Source: an uncultured Lacinutrix sp.
Lineage (GTDB): Bacteria; Bacteroidota; Bacteroidia; Flavobacteriales; Flavobacteriaceae
DNA length: 64,000 nt
Assembly: GCF_947500325.1 (NCBI RefSeq)
Contig: NZ_CANMRQ010000002.1
Span: 62,001-126,000, forward strand
Reading direction: 5' to 3'
The translations under genes were made by a program, and so were the position numbers. The notes under the pieces are model-generated. The model was not told where the DNA came from. It worked only from the letters and a program-made list of their open reading frames with translations, and ran no database searches. Every line of letters starts with the position of its first letter. The stretch's first letter is position 1. Positions 33,361 through 42,594 of the stretch are shown here, piece after piece.

Positions 33361-35571
33361 ATGAAAAAAATAATCTACATAATATTACTATTCTACTTTA
33401 GTTTTTCTTTTGCCCAGAAAGAAGAACAACGTATAGAAACTATAAAAAATCAATTAACAGCTTTGTCTGTTACAAATAATGGTTTAACCGAAAATTTAAA
33501 AACAGAAATAACCGTTAAAGACATCCAGTTGTCTACTTTTTTAAAGGCTGTTGCAGAGGTACATAAGTTAAACATCAATTCTTCTAACGACTTAAACAAT
33601 ATTATAATTTCACCTAGTTTTCCAGATGTTACAGTCACAAATTTATTAGTCTTTTTATGTAAAGAACATAGTCTAACAATAGATTTTACTGGTAATATAT
33701 TAGCAGTAAAAAAATACCAAGAGCCACAGAAAGAAATAGAAGAACGCATTATTCCTATTACATATATTCCAGCAAATAAGTCGATCTCTATAGATGCAAA
33801 AGGAGACAAACTGTATGATGTTTTTAAAAAAATAATGGATAATTCTGGAAAGAATCTTGTGTTCACTCCAGGTCTTGAGAATAAAGCAATAACAGCTTAT
33901 ATACAACAAGTGCCATTTGATACGGCAATGGAAAACTTAGCACTTGCTAATAATTTATATGTAGAAAAGACAAAAGAAGGGTTTTATGTGTTTGAAAATA
34001 ATGCAGTTGTAAGTAATGCTAATGGTTCTAATTCAAACCAAACAGCTCAAAGACCAGTAAAAAGACGTAGATCTAATTTCTTTTTTAAAGTTATAGATAA
34101 AGAAAAGAAACTATTAGAAGTTAATATTGTAAACGAACCTATAGGAAATATTATTAACGATATAGGAAATGAATTAGATATAGATGTTTTTACAGCATCT
34201 CCTTTAGATAATGCAGGAACAGCTTCTTTTAAAACAAAAAACATAAGTTTTGATGATTTATTAGTCAAGATTTTTGAAGCGAATTCGTCGTCTTCAACAA
34301 CGCCTATTAATAGTCAAAACTCGCAACAACCAAGGTCTGGACAAAACCCAAATAACCAACAAAGTGTAAGTAGTAAAACGGACGATGCTGTTTTTACCTT
34401 TAAAAAGGAAGGTAATGTGTACTTCTTTGGTACAGAGAAACAGTTAAGTGTTCGCAAGGTTGAAATTGTATACTTGCAATATCGTTCTGTAGAACTATTA
34501 TCAGATCCTGCAGGCGGAACTTCTTCTAGGAATAATTTTAGTAATAATTACAGAACCGGAAATTATGGAAATAGCATAGGTTTTAATAACCAAGCAAGAA
34601 GTAATAATTTTGGTAACAACTCTCAACAAACAAATAGAAATAATAATACTCAAAGAGGAACACAAAGTCCAAGAAGTGCAGAATCTAAAGACTTATTAAC
34701 TATTGTTCCGGAAGAAGTAAAAGAAGGTTTAGACTTTAATACAGATTATGAACTTAATAGCTTTTACGTTACTGGTCCAAGCACAAAAATAGAACGCTTT
34801 AAAGCATTTATTAATCAAATAGATAAGCCAGTTCCTGTAGTACTTATTGAAGTCATGATTATTGAAGTGAGCAGAAACACAACTACAGATACTGGAATTG
34901 AATGGGGAATAGGAAATGAACCAGTAACAACCCAAGGAGGAATATATCCTGAAACAGATATTACCTTAGGCGCAAAAACAATAAATAAAATTATTGGAGG
35001 CTTTGGTGATTTTGCTGGTTTTAATTTAGGCAAGGTTGTTCCAAACTTTTTTTCTAAAATAAAGTTAATGGAATCTAATGGTAATTTTAAAATTTTATCA
35101 ACGCCTAAATTAGCAACTTTAAATGGTCACAGAGCAACATTTTCTAATGGACAAACATCTTATTATACGGTTACCGAAAGAAGTATTATTGGAGCAGATA
35201 ACCCTTTAACAAATGAAATTGTAAATTACGTTCCTATAGAAGCAGAATTAGGTTTAACCATAAAACCATCGGTTACAGGAGATGGACATGTTTTATTAGA
35301 CATAAATGTTATACAATCAAGTTTTGGGAATAGAATTGATGCAGATGCGCCGCCAGATATTAATTCTAGGACATTTACATCTATTATTCGTATGCAAGAT
35401 CAAGATATTGCTATTCTTGGAGGGTTAGAGGAAAATGCAAAAAATGATTCTGGATCAGGAGTACCCTTTTTAGCAAGGATTCCAATAATAAAATATTTGT
35501 TTAGTAGGCGTACAAGAACAGCTAAGAAATCAAAGTTGTCAGTATTAATAAAACCAACAGTAGTTTATTAA
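33361..35571 (+). CDS. gspD: GspD/PilQ-family secretin
   Basis: A 736-aa outer-membrane secretin with a signal peptide (MKKIIYIILLFYFSFSFAQ). Several N-domain repeats occupy the first two-thirds, interrupted by low-complexity N/Q/S-rich stretches (near residues 310-345 and 385-440), and the secretin core lies at the C-terminus (ILSTPKLATLNGHRATFSNG, VPIEAELGLTIKPSV, MQDQDIAILGGL, then VPFLARIPIIKYLFSRR). It forms the export channel of the machine. The Asn-rich linkers are unusual in length. Its last codon overlaps the start of the GspL-like gene. Confidence 0.92.
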   Translation: MKKIIYIILLFYFSFSFAQKEEQRIETIKNQLTALSVTNNGLTENLKTEITVKDIQLSTFLKAVAEVHKLNINSSNDLNNIIISPSFPDVTVTNLLVFLCKEHSLTIDFTGNILAVKKYQEPQKEIEERIIPITYIPANKSISIDAKGDKLYDVFKKIMDNSGKNLVFTPGLENKAITAYIQQVPFDTAMENLALANNLYVEKTKEGFYVFENNAVVSNANGSNSNQTAQRPVKRRRSNFFFKVIDKEKKLLEVNIVNEPIGNIINDIGNELDIDVFTASPLDNAGTASFKTKNISFDDLLVKIFEANSSSSTTPINSQNSQQPRSGQNPNNQQSVSSKTDDAVFTFKKEGNVYFFGTEKQLSVRKVEIVYLQYRSVELLSDPAGGTSSRNNFSNNYRTGNYGNSIGFNNQARSNNFGNNSQQTNRNNNTQRGTQSPRSAESKDLLTIVPEEVKEGLDFNTDYELNSFYVTGPSTKIERFKAFINQIDKPVPVVLIEVMIIEVSRNTTTDTGIEWGIGNEPVTTQGGIYPETDITLGAKTINKIIGGFGDFAGFNLGKVVPNFFSKIKLMESNGNFKILSTPKLATLNGHRATFSNGQTSYYTVTERSIIGADNPLTNEIVNYVPIEAELGLTIKPSVTGDGHVLLDINVIQSSFGNRIDADAPPDINSRTFTSIIRMQDQDIAILGGLEENAKNDSGSGVPFLARIPIIKYLFSRRTRTAKKSKLSVLIKPTVVY

Positions 35572-36779
35572 TGCTTAATAAAATAAAATCATATTTGTTA
35601 TTTGGAAACCGTTTTTGTGGTATAGAACATACTATAAAAAATGGTAAGGGAGTAATTATTACCTCGCTTCTAAAAAAAGCAAAAAACCAGGTTGATATTG
35701 AGCATACTTCTGAGGTTTCTTCTATTGATGATGCTTTCAATTCACTTCCCAAAAAGCAACATATTACATTAGTCATAAATAATGATAATGTTATTACTAA
35801 AAGAGTTATTGGCAATATAAATAATGATTTAAAAGTAGTCTATCAAGCATTTCCAAATATTAATTTAGATGATTTTTATTATGAGCTTGTTAAACAAAAA
35901 AGTAATCGTTTTATATCTATTTGCAGAAAGGAATATGTTGATAATTTGATAGAGCAATATTCTCAATTAGGGGTGTCTGTAATTAATTTTAGTTTAGGAA
36001 ATTCTCTCATTTCTAGTGTTACAAGGTTTATTAATTCTGAAGAAAAAATAGCAACATCTAATGCCTATGTTTCTATTGAAAAAGAGGAGTTAGTAGATAT
36101 AAAAAAGATTAATGATTTAGAGAATCGAACATATGATATTAATGGATTATCTATATCTAATCATACGATTTTGTCCTTTTCTGGAGCATTACAATCTGTT
36201 TTAAAATCGAATAATTCTAATACCAACTTTGAAACACAAAAGAAGAATTTATTAAGAGAATATAATAACAAACGCTTTTTTAATCAATTTTTAAAATATG
36301 CTGGTCTTCTCATTTTAGGTTTACTGTTTATAAATTTCTTGTTTTTTAATCATTATTATAATAAAGTAAATGAGCTACAACAAACTTCACAAATAAACCT
36401 AACAACTAAGAAAAAGATTTTAGACCTAAGTAAGTCTGTAAATAAAACTCAAGAAATGGTAGATAATATGCTTAAAAGCAGTAGCTCTAAAAGCTCTTTT
36501 TACGCAAATGCTATTGTACAAAGTTTACCTAATTCCATTCTTTTATCACAGCTAAACTATCAGCCTTTATTAAAAAGAATCAAAGCTGAAAAAGATATTG
36601 AATTGAATAGCAATGTTATATTAGTATCTGGAGACTCTAATTCTAGTGAGGTGTTTTCTAAATGGATTAATGATATAGAAACGAATGACTGGGTTAAAAA
36701 TGTAGAAATTATAGACTATAGTGATCTTACAAGGTCCAAATCAACTTTTAGTTTAAAAATCAATATTAATAATGACTAG
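35571..36779 (+). CDS. GspL/PilM-PilN-like inner-membrane protein
   Basis: A 402-aa protein with an N-terminal cytoplasmic part of about 235 residues laid out like the actin-fold domain of PilM/GspL, one transmembrane helix (FLKYAGLLILGLLFINFLFF), and a periplasmic coiled coil plus small domain like PilN (ELQQTSQINLTTKKKILDL...LLSQLNYQPLL). It joins PilM- and PilN-type parts in one chain, as GspL does, and would connect the ATPase to the membrane platform. Sequence divergence is high; the call rests on architecture and gene order. Confidence 0.7.
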   Translation: MLNKIKSYLLFGNRFCGIEHTIKNGKGVIITSLLKKAKNQVDIEHTSEVSSIDDAFNSLPKKQHITLVINNDNVITKRVIGNINNDLKVVYQAFPNINLDDFYYELVKQKSNRFISICRKEYVDNLIEQYSQLGVSVINFSLGNSLISSVTRFINSEEKIATSNAYVSIEKEELVDIKKINDLENRTYDINGLSISNHTILSFSGALQSVLKSNNSNTNFETQKKNLLREYNNKRFFNQFLKYAGLLILGLLFINFLFFNHYYNKVNELQQTSQINLTTKKKILDLSKSVNKTQEMVDNMLKSSSSKSSFYANAIVQSLPNSILLSQLNYQPLLKRIKAEKDIELNSNVILVSGDSNSSEVFSKWINDIETNDWVKNVEIIDYSDLTRSKSTFSLKININND

Positions 36780-37284
36780 CAAAAACAAAAACATAGCATT
36801 ATTAATAGGTTTTTTATTTGTTTTAATTTTAGGATACCAATATGCTATTTCTAATACTATAGCATTACGAAAAGAGTTTAATAGTCTTAAGAAACAAGAG
36901 TTGCTTTTTAAAAATGCACCTAAACAATTATCAATTTTAAAACAAAAAGAGAAGTATTACGATTCGTTACTTGTTAAGTATCAAATTAATGGTAGTTCGA
37001 TTCAAAACAGTCTACTTAAAAGTATTAATACATTTGCAAATACTAATAGCATTCAACTAATAAGCTTTTTGGAACCACATGTAATTCAAAAAGATAATTT
37101 AACTTATAATACATATCTATTTACCTTACAAGGCAACTACAATGATATTTTACAGCTTATATATAAATTAGAACAAGGCACTAAATTTGGTGAAATAACC
37201 AATCTTCATTTTGAACGAAAAAAGAATTATAGAACTGGTAAGAATTATTTACAGGCTAGTGTTCTAATGAGGAGTTTTGGGTAG
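36772..37284 (+). CDS. GspM/PilO-like inner-membrane protein
   Basis: A 170-aa bitopic protein with an N-terminal helix (IALLIGFLFVLILGYQYAI), a coiled coil and a ferredoxin-like C-terminal domain (NTYLFTLQGNYNDILQLIYKLEQ, a PilO-style motif). It overlaps the GspL-like gene by 8 bp. It is the last gene of the plus-strand secretion operon. Confidence 0.72.
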   Translation: MTSKNKNIALLIGFLFVLILGYQYAISNTIALRKEFNSLKKQELLFKNAPKQLSILKQKEKYYDSLLVKYQINGSSIQNSLLKSINTFANTNSIQLISFLEPHVIQKDNLTYNTYLFTLQGNYNDILQLIYKLEQGTKFGEITNLHFERKKNYRTGKNYLQASVLMRSFG

Positions 37285-37520
37285 TATATTGGAATGACTG
37301 GATGTTAAAGAAAGAGTTTGTGAGGAAATTAACTCTTTTAGAGTTAATACTTTTGATTCGATAGTATTATAAGAAGGAAGAGCTATAGTAGCAGAGTTTA
37401 TTAATGCGTAAAATATGAGTATTAGTAATTATAGTCATAAATGAAAAAGATCTTCTCGATACAATTTTTATCAAAAATCACTCAATCTAACAGTAAATAA
37501 AAACCAATCAATTTTATATA

Positions 37521-38039
37521 TTAAGAAGTAGTTTCCTCAGTAGAAATATCTTCATCTGCTGCCTTAATAATACTCGGGAAAATTAAAGGCGCAATAGATT
37601 TTACAGGTTCGTAAAGTAATGAGTCTTCAATATGTTCATCGTTTACAAAAGTGATAGTATTATTCATTTTGTTAAAAACAATTAATAATACACTTAGAAT
37701 TAAACCTATTTTAAGGGCTCCAAAAATACCGCCTAATAATTTATTTAAAATACCTAGAGATGCAAAATCTGCCAATTTAGTTAATGCTTTTCCTGCTAAA
37801 GCAACAACAATAATAATAATTACAAAGGTTATAGCAAATGCAGTGACATTAATAGTCTTTTCTGCCCATTCTGTTCTACTTTGTAAAAACTCGGCAACAA
37901 AATAACTAAAATGAATGGCGCCGTAAACACCAGCAATCATAGCAACAAGAGATGCTACTTCAACAAAAAGGCCTTTCATGAAACCACGAACAAGACCAAA
38001 AAGAAGTAAAGCACCTAAAACAATATCAATAACAGCCAT
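37521..38039 (-). CDS. cvpA: CvpA family membrane protein
   Basis: A 172-aa inner-membrane protein with four predicted helices and the family opening MAVIDIVLGALLLFGLVRGFMKGLFVEV. CvpA is linked to envelope homeostasis and colicin V production in enterobacteria. The reading frame extends 16 codons further upstream, but ATG 38039 fits the family start. It stands alone between the secretion cluster and the pheS region. Confidence 0.85.
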   Translation of the reverse strand: MAVIDIVLGALLLFGLVRGFMKGLFVEVASLVAMIAGVYGAIHFSYFVAEFLQSRTEWAEKTINVTAFAITFVIIIIVVALAGKALTKLADFASLGILNKLLGGIFGALKIGLILSVLLIVFNKMNNTITFVNDEHIEDSLLYEPVKSIAPLIFPSIIKAADEDISTEETTS

Positions 38040-38215
38040 AATATTAGATTTTAGACAAATATAAATTAACTTTGCCTGCGAAACCAAATAATGGTCCTTT
38101 TAGGAGAAAGAGTCTATTTATATTTTTGGTTTAATTGGTTTTGTTTTTATAACGGAATCATATTAAAATTGTTATACATTAAATAAGATTCTCTTTATTA
38201 ACAGTTACAAATAAT

Positions 38216-38572
38216 ATGTCAAGAGACGAAGCATTAAAACAACGCTGGGAATTAGTGGTAGATAAATTATCTAAACAATTTGCAGATGGAGATACATTAG
38301 ACTTAGACGCTATAATTTACCTTATAGGTGTACAGGAGTTAGGACAATTAGATCGAAAATTTAAAAAAGACCATAAGCTAGATTTAATGCATATTGCCAT
38401 TTGTAAATTATTAACACCTTATGGTTACTACGAATTCGATTTTGTAGACGAAGATGGTTGGCCACACTATACCGTAAAAGAACAATTACCAAACTTAAAA
38501 GCAGGAGAGCAGAGTGTTTTAATGAAAGAAGCAATAGTTAATTACTTTGTTGAAACAGAATATATAGATTAA
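38216..38572 (+). CDS. Conserved hypothetical protein upstream of pheS (118 aa)
   Basis: A soluble acidic protein with recognisable blocks (DLDAIIYLIGVQELGQL, HIAICKLLTPYGYYEFDFVDEDGWPHY) but no domain name known to me. From memory, similar proteins occur next to core genes in Flavobacteriaceae. It is 100 bp upstream of pheS on the same strand, so co-expression is possible. Function unknown. Confidence 0.75.
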   Translation: MSRDEALKQRWELVVDKLSKQFADGDTLDLDAIIYLIGVQELGQLDRKFKKDHKLDLMHIAICKLLTPYGYYEFDFVDEDGWPHYTVKEQLPNLKAGEQSVLMKEAIVNYFVETEYID

Positions 38573-38673
38573 TCTTTTTCTCTATATTTTAATATAATTG
38601 AACACCAATAAATGCTTGCTTAGCTAAGGCAAATCCCGATAAAATTTATAAATTTGCCAATCATTTACAGATT

Positions 38674-39693
38674 ATGATAGACAAGATAAAAGAACTTATA
38701 GCAGAAGCAGAAGCTTTTAAAGCACAATCTAAGGAAGAGGTTGAAGCCTTTAGAATAAAGCTTTTAGGTCAAAAAGGAATCGTTAAAGAATATTTTGCTG
38801 AGTTTAAAAATGTAGCTAGCGATCAAAAAAAGGAATTTGGTCAAGTAATAAATCAACTCAAAAATACGGCTCAAGAAAAAGTAAATACTTTAAAAGAGGA
38901 GTTAGAGAACAATACTGTAGATGTTAGTGCTTATGGTGATTTGTCTAAACCAGGAGAACCAGTTTCTATTGGAGCAAGACATCCTATTTCTTTAGTAAAA
39001 AATCAAATTATAGATATTTTTTCTCAAATAGGATTTAACGTAAGTGAAGGTCCTGAAGTTGAAGACGATTGGCATAATTTTACAGCATTAAATTTACCAG
39101 AATACCATCCAGCTAGAGATATGCAGGATACGTTTTTTATTCAAACAGATCCAGATATATTATTACGTACGCACACCAGTTCTGTACAAGTACGTTATAT
39201 GGAAAATAATAAACCACCAATTCGTACTATTTCTCCTGGGCGTGTGTATAGAAACGAAGCTATTTCTGCTAGATCACATTGTTTCTTTCATCAAGTTGAA
39301 GGATTGTATATTGATAAAGATGTAAGTTTTGCAGATTTAAAACAAACCTTACAATATTTCACTACCGAGTTATTTGGCAAGTCTAAAATTAGATTACGTC
39401 CATCATATTTCCCATTTACAGAACCAAGTGCTGAGGTAGATGTGTATTGGGGATTAGAAACAGAAGTAGACTACAAAATCACAAAAGGAACCGGTTGGTT
39501 AGAAATTATGGGTTGTGGTATGGTAGATCCTAATGTTTTAGAAAACTGTGGTATAGATTCTAAAGAATATTCGGGTTTTGCATTTGGTATGGGTATAGAT
39601 CGTATTGCAATGTTATTGCACCAAATAGGAGATATTAGATTATTAAGTGAAAACGATGTACGTTTCTTAGAGCAATTTAAATCTGCTTTATAA
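38674..39693 (+). CDS. pheS: Phenylalanyl-tRNA synthetase alpha subunit
   Basis: 339 aa, the usual length. It charges tRNA-Phe together with PheT in the cytoplasm. The N-terminal coiled coil (residues 1-90) is followed by the class II core with motif 1-type HPISLVKNQIIDIFSQIGF, motif 2 (GRVYRNEAISARSHCFFHQVEG) and motif 3 (FGMGIDRIAMLLH). pheT is not in the window. A box TAAATTTG (38649-38656) fits a -7 element, but no good -33 box is in place. Confidence 0.97.
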   Translation: MIDKIKELIAEAEAFKAQSKEEVEAFRIKLLGQKGIVKEYFAEFKNVASDQKKEFGQVINQLKNTAQEKVNTLKEELENNTVDVSAYGDLSKPGEPVSIGARHPISLVKNQIIDIFSQIGFNVSEGPEVEDDWHNFTALNLPEYHPARDMQDTFFIQTDPDILLRTHTSSVQVRYMENNKPPIRTISPGRVYRNEAISARSHCFFHQVEGLYIDKDVSFADLKQTLQYFTTELFGKSKIRLRPSYFPFTEPSAEVDVYWGLETEVDYKITKGTGWLEIMGCGMVDPNVLENCGIDSKEYSGFAFGMGIDRIAMLLHQIGDIRLLSENDVRFLEQFKSAL

Positions 39694-39710
39694 AAAAAAT
39701 CATATAAATT

Positions 39711-39745
39711 AAAAGCCCAATTAAAATTTCAATTGGGCTTTTTTT
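39711..39745. terminator. Bidirectional terminator after pheS
   Basis: AAGCCCAATT / AATTGGGCTT stem with an 8-nt loop and T-tracts on both strands, between the convergent pheS and membrane-protein genes. Confidence 0.85.
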
Positions 39746-39763
39746 ATGTATTAAGATTAAAAA

Positions 39764-40897
39764 TTATTTTAAAATAATCTCATAAGGTGTTTCATTATTT
39801 AAAGAGTAATTTCCAGAAATATCTTCAATTACTTTTTCATTATCAGCATTAAAATAGGTGATTCTAAATTGCTTTATTTGGTCTTCAGGATACGAATTTA
39901 AACTTAGTTCTATAACACCACTAGCATCACTAGTTTTACTTTCTTTAAATTTATACTCAGTCAATGCATCAACCGTAACTTGTGCAGCTTGCCCATTTAC
40001 GGTTATAAATTTGGCTTTAAAATGTTGTAACTCTTTTTCTGGCTCATTAACATAATTTAAATGTTGCTGATTTGTATTTTGGTGTTTATTTCTATAAAAG
40101 CCTAAATGAATATTATTACTTACATCATCTAAAAATGTATTGTAACCTTCTTTTTCTGCATTATCAAAATATTTACATGATTCGCTAGTATGCGCTCTTG
40201 CGACTTCTACTTCTTTACTATAGGCTTTTCTATTGGAGCGATTTTTTAAAGCTAGTACAGAACGCTTAAACAAATAGAAAACAAATAAACCTGCTAAGAC
40301 TTCTAAAACATAAAATAAAACAGGTAAAATATCTTGAATTCCAAAAAGTGACTCACGAATACCAGCAGCAATTTCTCTATCAACTCTTTCTTTAGAGAAG
40401 TAAAAAATAGCAGCACCAATAGCAATAAATAATATTACTCCAAAAACAAATTGACCTCTAGCATGTTTAAAAACACCTGCGCGAATGTCGGATTCTGGAC
40501 GAGAAGCATTAGATGAGATTTTTTGCTCTTCAAAAAAACGTTTGTTTCTTGTGTGAGAACTTAGCATGCCAACTAAAAGTTCTGCAATAACAATAGAAAT
40601 AAAAATAATACCTATACCAATTACCCATGGTGCTTGAGGTAAAATATCTCGGTAAATTTCACGACTAAAATAGTATTCTAAAATACAAATAACGACGAAG
40701 GCTATTGTAAATGGTACTACATAAGCATTAGACATTATTTTATCCCATTGACTTAGTTTTTCTTCGTCTGGTTTTAAAATTTCGAAAGTATCTCTTGCTC
40801 GTTTTGATGCCGAATTCGCTCTTGCAGCTACTTCATCAGAAATAGAGTATAAATTTTCAGATTTATCGGTTGATGGTTTGTTCCAGTTTATTATCAT
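39764..40897 (-). CDS. Uncharacterised membrane protein with beta-rich C-terminus (377 aa)
   Basis: About four transmembrane helices (near AYVVPFTIAFVVICILEYYF, WVIGIGIIFISIVIAELLVG, FVFGVILFIAIGAAIFYF, VLFYVLEVLAGLFVFYLF), with a charged loop between and a soluble C-terminal domain that looks like a beta-sandwich (FKAKFITVNGQAAQVTVDA). No known family. It is followed upstream in the same direction by a VWA-like lipoprotein gene (21 bp gap), suggesting a two-gene unit. Confidence 0.65.
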   Translation of the reverse strand: MIINWNKPSTDKSENLYSISDEVAARANSASKRARDTFEILKPDEEKLSQWDKIMSNAYVVPFTIAFVVICILEYYFSREIYRDILPQAPWVIGIGIIFISIVIAELLVGMLSSHTRNKRFFEEQKISSNASRPESDIRAGVFKHARGQFVFGVILFIAIGAAIFYFSKERVDREIAAGIRESLFGIQDILPVLFYVLEVLAGLFVFYLFKRSVLALKNRSNRKAYSKEVEVARAHTSESCKYFDNAEKEGYNTFLDDVSNNIHLGFYRNKHQNTNQQHLNYVNEPEKELQHFKAKFITVNGQAAQVTVDALTEYKFKESKTSDASGVIELSLNSYPEDQIKQFRITYFNADNEKVIEDISGNYSLNNETPYEIILK

Positions 40898-40918
40898 GTG
40901 GTTGGTTTGTTCTTTTTA

Positions 40919-41701
40919 TTAAAAGCATTCAAAGTCTTCAAGGTAGCTAAAAAAGCCTTCTTTACCTTCAAATTGATTAATCTCAATTCCCGAAAATACA
41001 GAAGTGTCTTTCCAGCCTACCAAATACAATTCTGCATTGTCTGTAAGTTCCAACATATTAGATATTTTTTCAATCTTACCATTACGCTTTGGTTCGTTTA
41101 CTCCATCTGTAAATAAGGCAACAATAATTTTATCGTAATCTTCAATGTTTGGTTCTTTTAGTAATTTATTAATATGCTCAAAAGCTAAATCTATATTTGT
41201 AATGTCATTATTTTTATAAGGTTTATAACCTAAAATTGATGTTTCTAATGTTTTAGACAAAAAAGTATTTAAACGAGATTCGTTTTTCTTTTTAATCTTA
41301 GCGTTTTTAGCTTTTATCTTTTCGTTATGTTTTTTTTGTTTTGCTTGTTCGGTAAGCGTAGGATTATCTGAAGTTAAGATGTTTTCATAAGGTTTTAATG
41401 CACTTACTTTTAGTCTAAAAATCTCTTTAGAATTTGGCGCAGGATTACCTAAAATAGTTGAAGCAAAATAACCATTTCCGTTTTCGTTTATAATATCTAT
41501 TACAGCTTTATAATCTTCTTTATTTAATTTTTGAATACTTTGAGAAGAGCCACTTCTATCGTCTCCTAGAATAATCATTATTTTACAATCTGGAATTTCT
41601 TCTTCTTGAGCAATGGCATGTGTTTTAGAGCCATTATCTATGCAAGATAACACAGTTAAAAACAAAAAAGAAAGTGCTAGTATTGGTTTACGGTATATCA
41701 T
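40919..41701 (-). CDS. VWA-like lipoprotein
   Basis: A 260-aa protein with a lipobox (LFLTVLSC, Cys20) and a von Willebrand A-like fold. The MIDAS motif DDRSGSS matches DxSxS, and the later IIVALFTDGVNEPKRNG matches the TDG strand of VWA domains. A basic lysine-rich insertion (KQKKHNEKIKAKNAKIKKKNES) interrupts the fold. It would bind metal and a partner at the cell envelope. It is encoded just before the 377-aa membrane protein, a probable partner. Confidence 0.75.
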   Translation of the reverse strand: MIYRKPILALSFLFLTVLSCIDNGSKTHAIAQEEEIPDCKIMIILGDDRSGSSQSIQKLNKEDYKAVIDIINENGNGYFASTILGNPAPNSKEIFRLKVSALKPYENILTSDNPTLTEQAKQKKHNEKIKAKNAKIKKKNESRLNTFLSKTLETSILGYKPYKNNDITNIDLAFEHINKLLKEPNIEDYDKIIVALFTDGVNEPKRNGKIEKISNMLELTDNAELYLVGWKDTSVFSGIEINQFEGKEGFFSYLEDFECF

Positions 41702-41762
41702 TGGTTATTTGTTTATGCTAATATATGTAATAAAAGTATACGTAATGTTACATTATCATTCA

Positions 41763-41793
41763 TTGAATTTAACTAAAGTTCTTCTTATTTTTG
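41763..41793 (+). promoter_or_regulatory. Bacteroidota-type promoter
   Basis: TTG (41763-41765), a 20-nt spacer, then TATTTTTG (41786-41793) match the TTG-N19/20-TAnnTTTG consensus of the phylum. It precedes the 131-aa gene by 44 bp; a small hairpin ATTTCCAT / ATGGAAAT (41799-41818) lies in the leader. Confidence 0.65.
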
Positions 41794-41836
41794 CAAAGAT
41801 TTCCATTTTCATGGAAATGAAAAATAAAAATTTTCA

Positions 41837-42232
41837 ATGAAAAAAGACATTGTAATTCCTGAAGTAGAAGGTATTTATATCGCTGTTGTAAACGAGTATA
41901 ACGAGATTTATAAAACGCACGATTGGAACGCTTATATTATTAATGAAAAAGCAGTAGATTTAGAAATGGTACTCATAGTAACTAGTGGTTATTCTGAAGA
42001 AAAAATGACATCTATTTTTAGAAAAAAACTAGATCTTTTGCCTAAGAAGAGTTATGCTAAAATAGAATTAATGCAAGAGGATTTATTTGCATTAAACAAT
42101 CAATTTAAAGTGACCTTTTTTGAAGGCAACCAAATGTTTGATAAAACCTATACTTTTAGAAAAAACACTATTAACTTAAAAGCCTTGCAGGCTATTCCTT
42201 TAATGGAAGCAAGAGGTGTTTTGGTGAAATAA
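41837..42232 (+). CDS. Conserved hypothetical protein (131 aa)
   Basis: A soluble alpha/beta protein with blocks IPEVEGIYIAVVNEYNEIYKTHDWNAYIIN and ALQAIPLMEARGVLVK; no family known to me. It is translated from a well-placed promoter. Its stop codon touches the left end of the MITE-like hairpin element that follows, so the element may provide its terminator. Confidence 0.75.
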   Translation: MKKDIVIPEVEGIYIAVVNEYNEIYKTHDWNAYIINEKAVDLEMVLIVTSGYSEEKMTSIFRKKLDLLPKKSYAKIELMQEDLFALNNQFKVTFFEGNQMFDKTYTFRKNTINLKALQAIPLMEARGVLVK

Positions 42233-42393
42233 TACCATTTCCCAAATGAATTTACCGTATTAAAACGCGCCTTTTGAAATTCTACATCAAAATAAAAAAG
42301 AAACGTAACTAAGGCTATGTTTAATTTTTCTTTCTTGCATAATTTCAAAATCCATCGTTTTCCTTTTCAGTAAATTCATTTAAGAACTGGTAT
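42232..42393. mobile_element. MITE-like element with long imperfect inverted repeats
   Basis: The ends are inverted copies: ATACCA, AAATGAATTTAC at the left (42232-42255) and their reverse complement at the right (42370-42393), 21 of 24 matching. The similarity continues inward (AAAACG, TTTTGAAATT on the left arm against the reverse complement of the right arm), so the whole 162-bp element could fold into one long hairpin. No coding frame. It may be a non-autonomous transposable element or a hairpin transcript terminator. Confidence 0.65.
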
Positions 42394-42469
42394 AACCAAT
42401 TTTTGCGAAGGCAGGAATCTCTTAATAGCCAGTAATTATTTTGTGTAAATATTGAAACAGCTGGTTATT

Positions 42470-42544
42470 GCGTTAGGGATTAAACGGTTTGTTTGAGCTC
42501 CTCGCAGAGAGCGAGTAGTGAAAGCCCGACCCTTGTGGTAACGC
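42470..42544 (+). repeat. Structured intergenic repeat element
   Basis: Outer arms GCGTTA (42470-42475) and TAACGC (42539-42544) enclose an inner stem CTCCTCGC / GCGAGTAG and the strings GGGAT and AGCCCGACCC. From memory, elements with GCGTTAGGGAT...CCCGACCC...AACGCC recur between genes in flavobacteria, so this is likely a dispersed REP-like element. The function of the family is not known to me. Confidence 0.55.
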
Positions 42545-42594
42545 CATAAAAATCGTGGTTACAATAATTGGATTCCTTTTTGTAGAGGAATAGG

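Noticed and set aside
37328-37348. Terminator after the secretion operon (ATTAACTCT / AGAGTTAAT)
   Set aside because: A 9-bp AT-rich stem with a 3-nt loop exists but the following ACTTTTGATT is a poor T-tract, so it was not listed as a feature.
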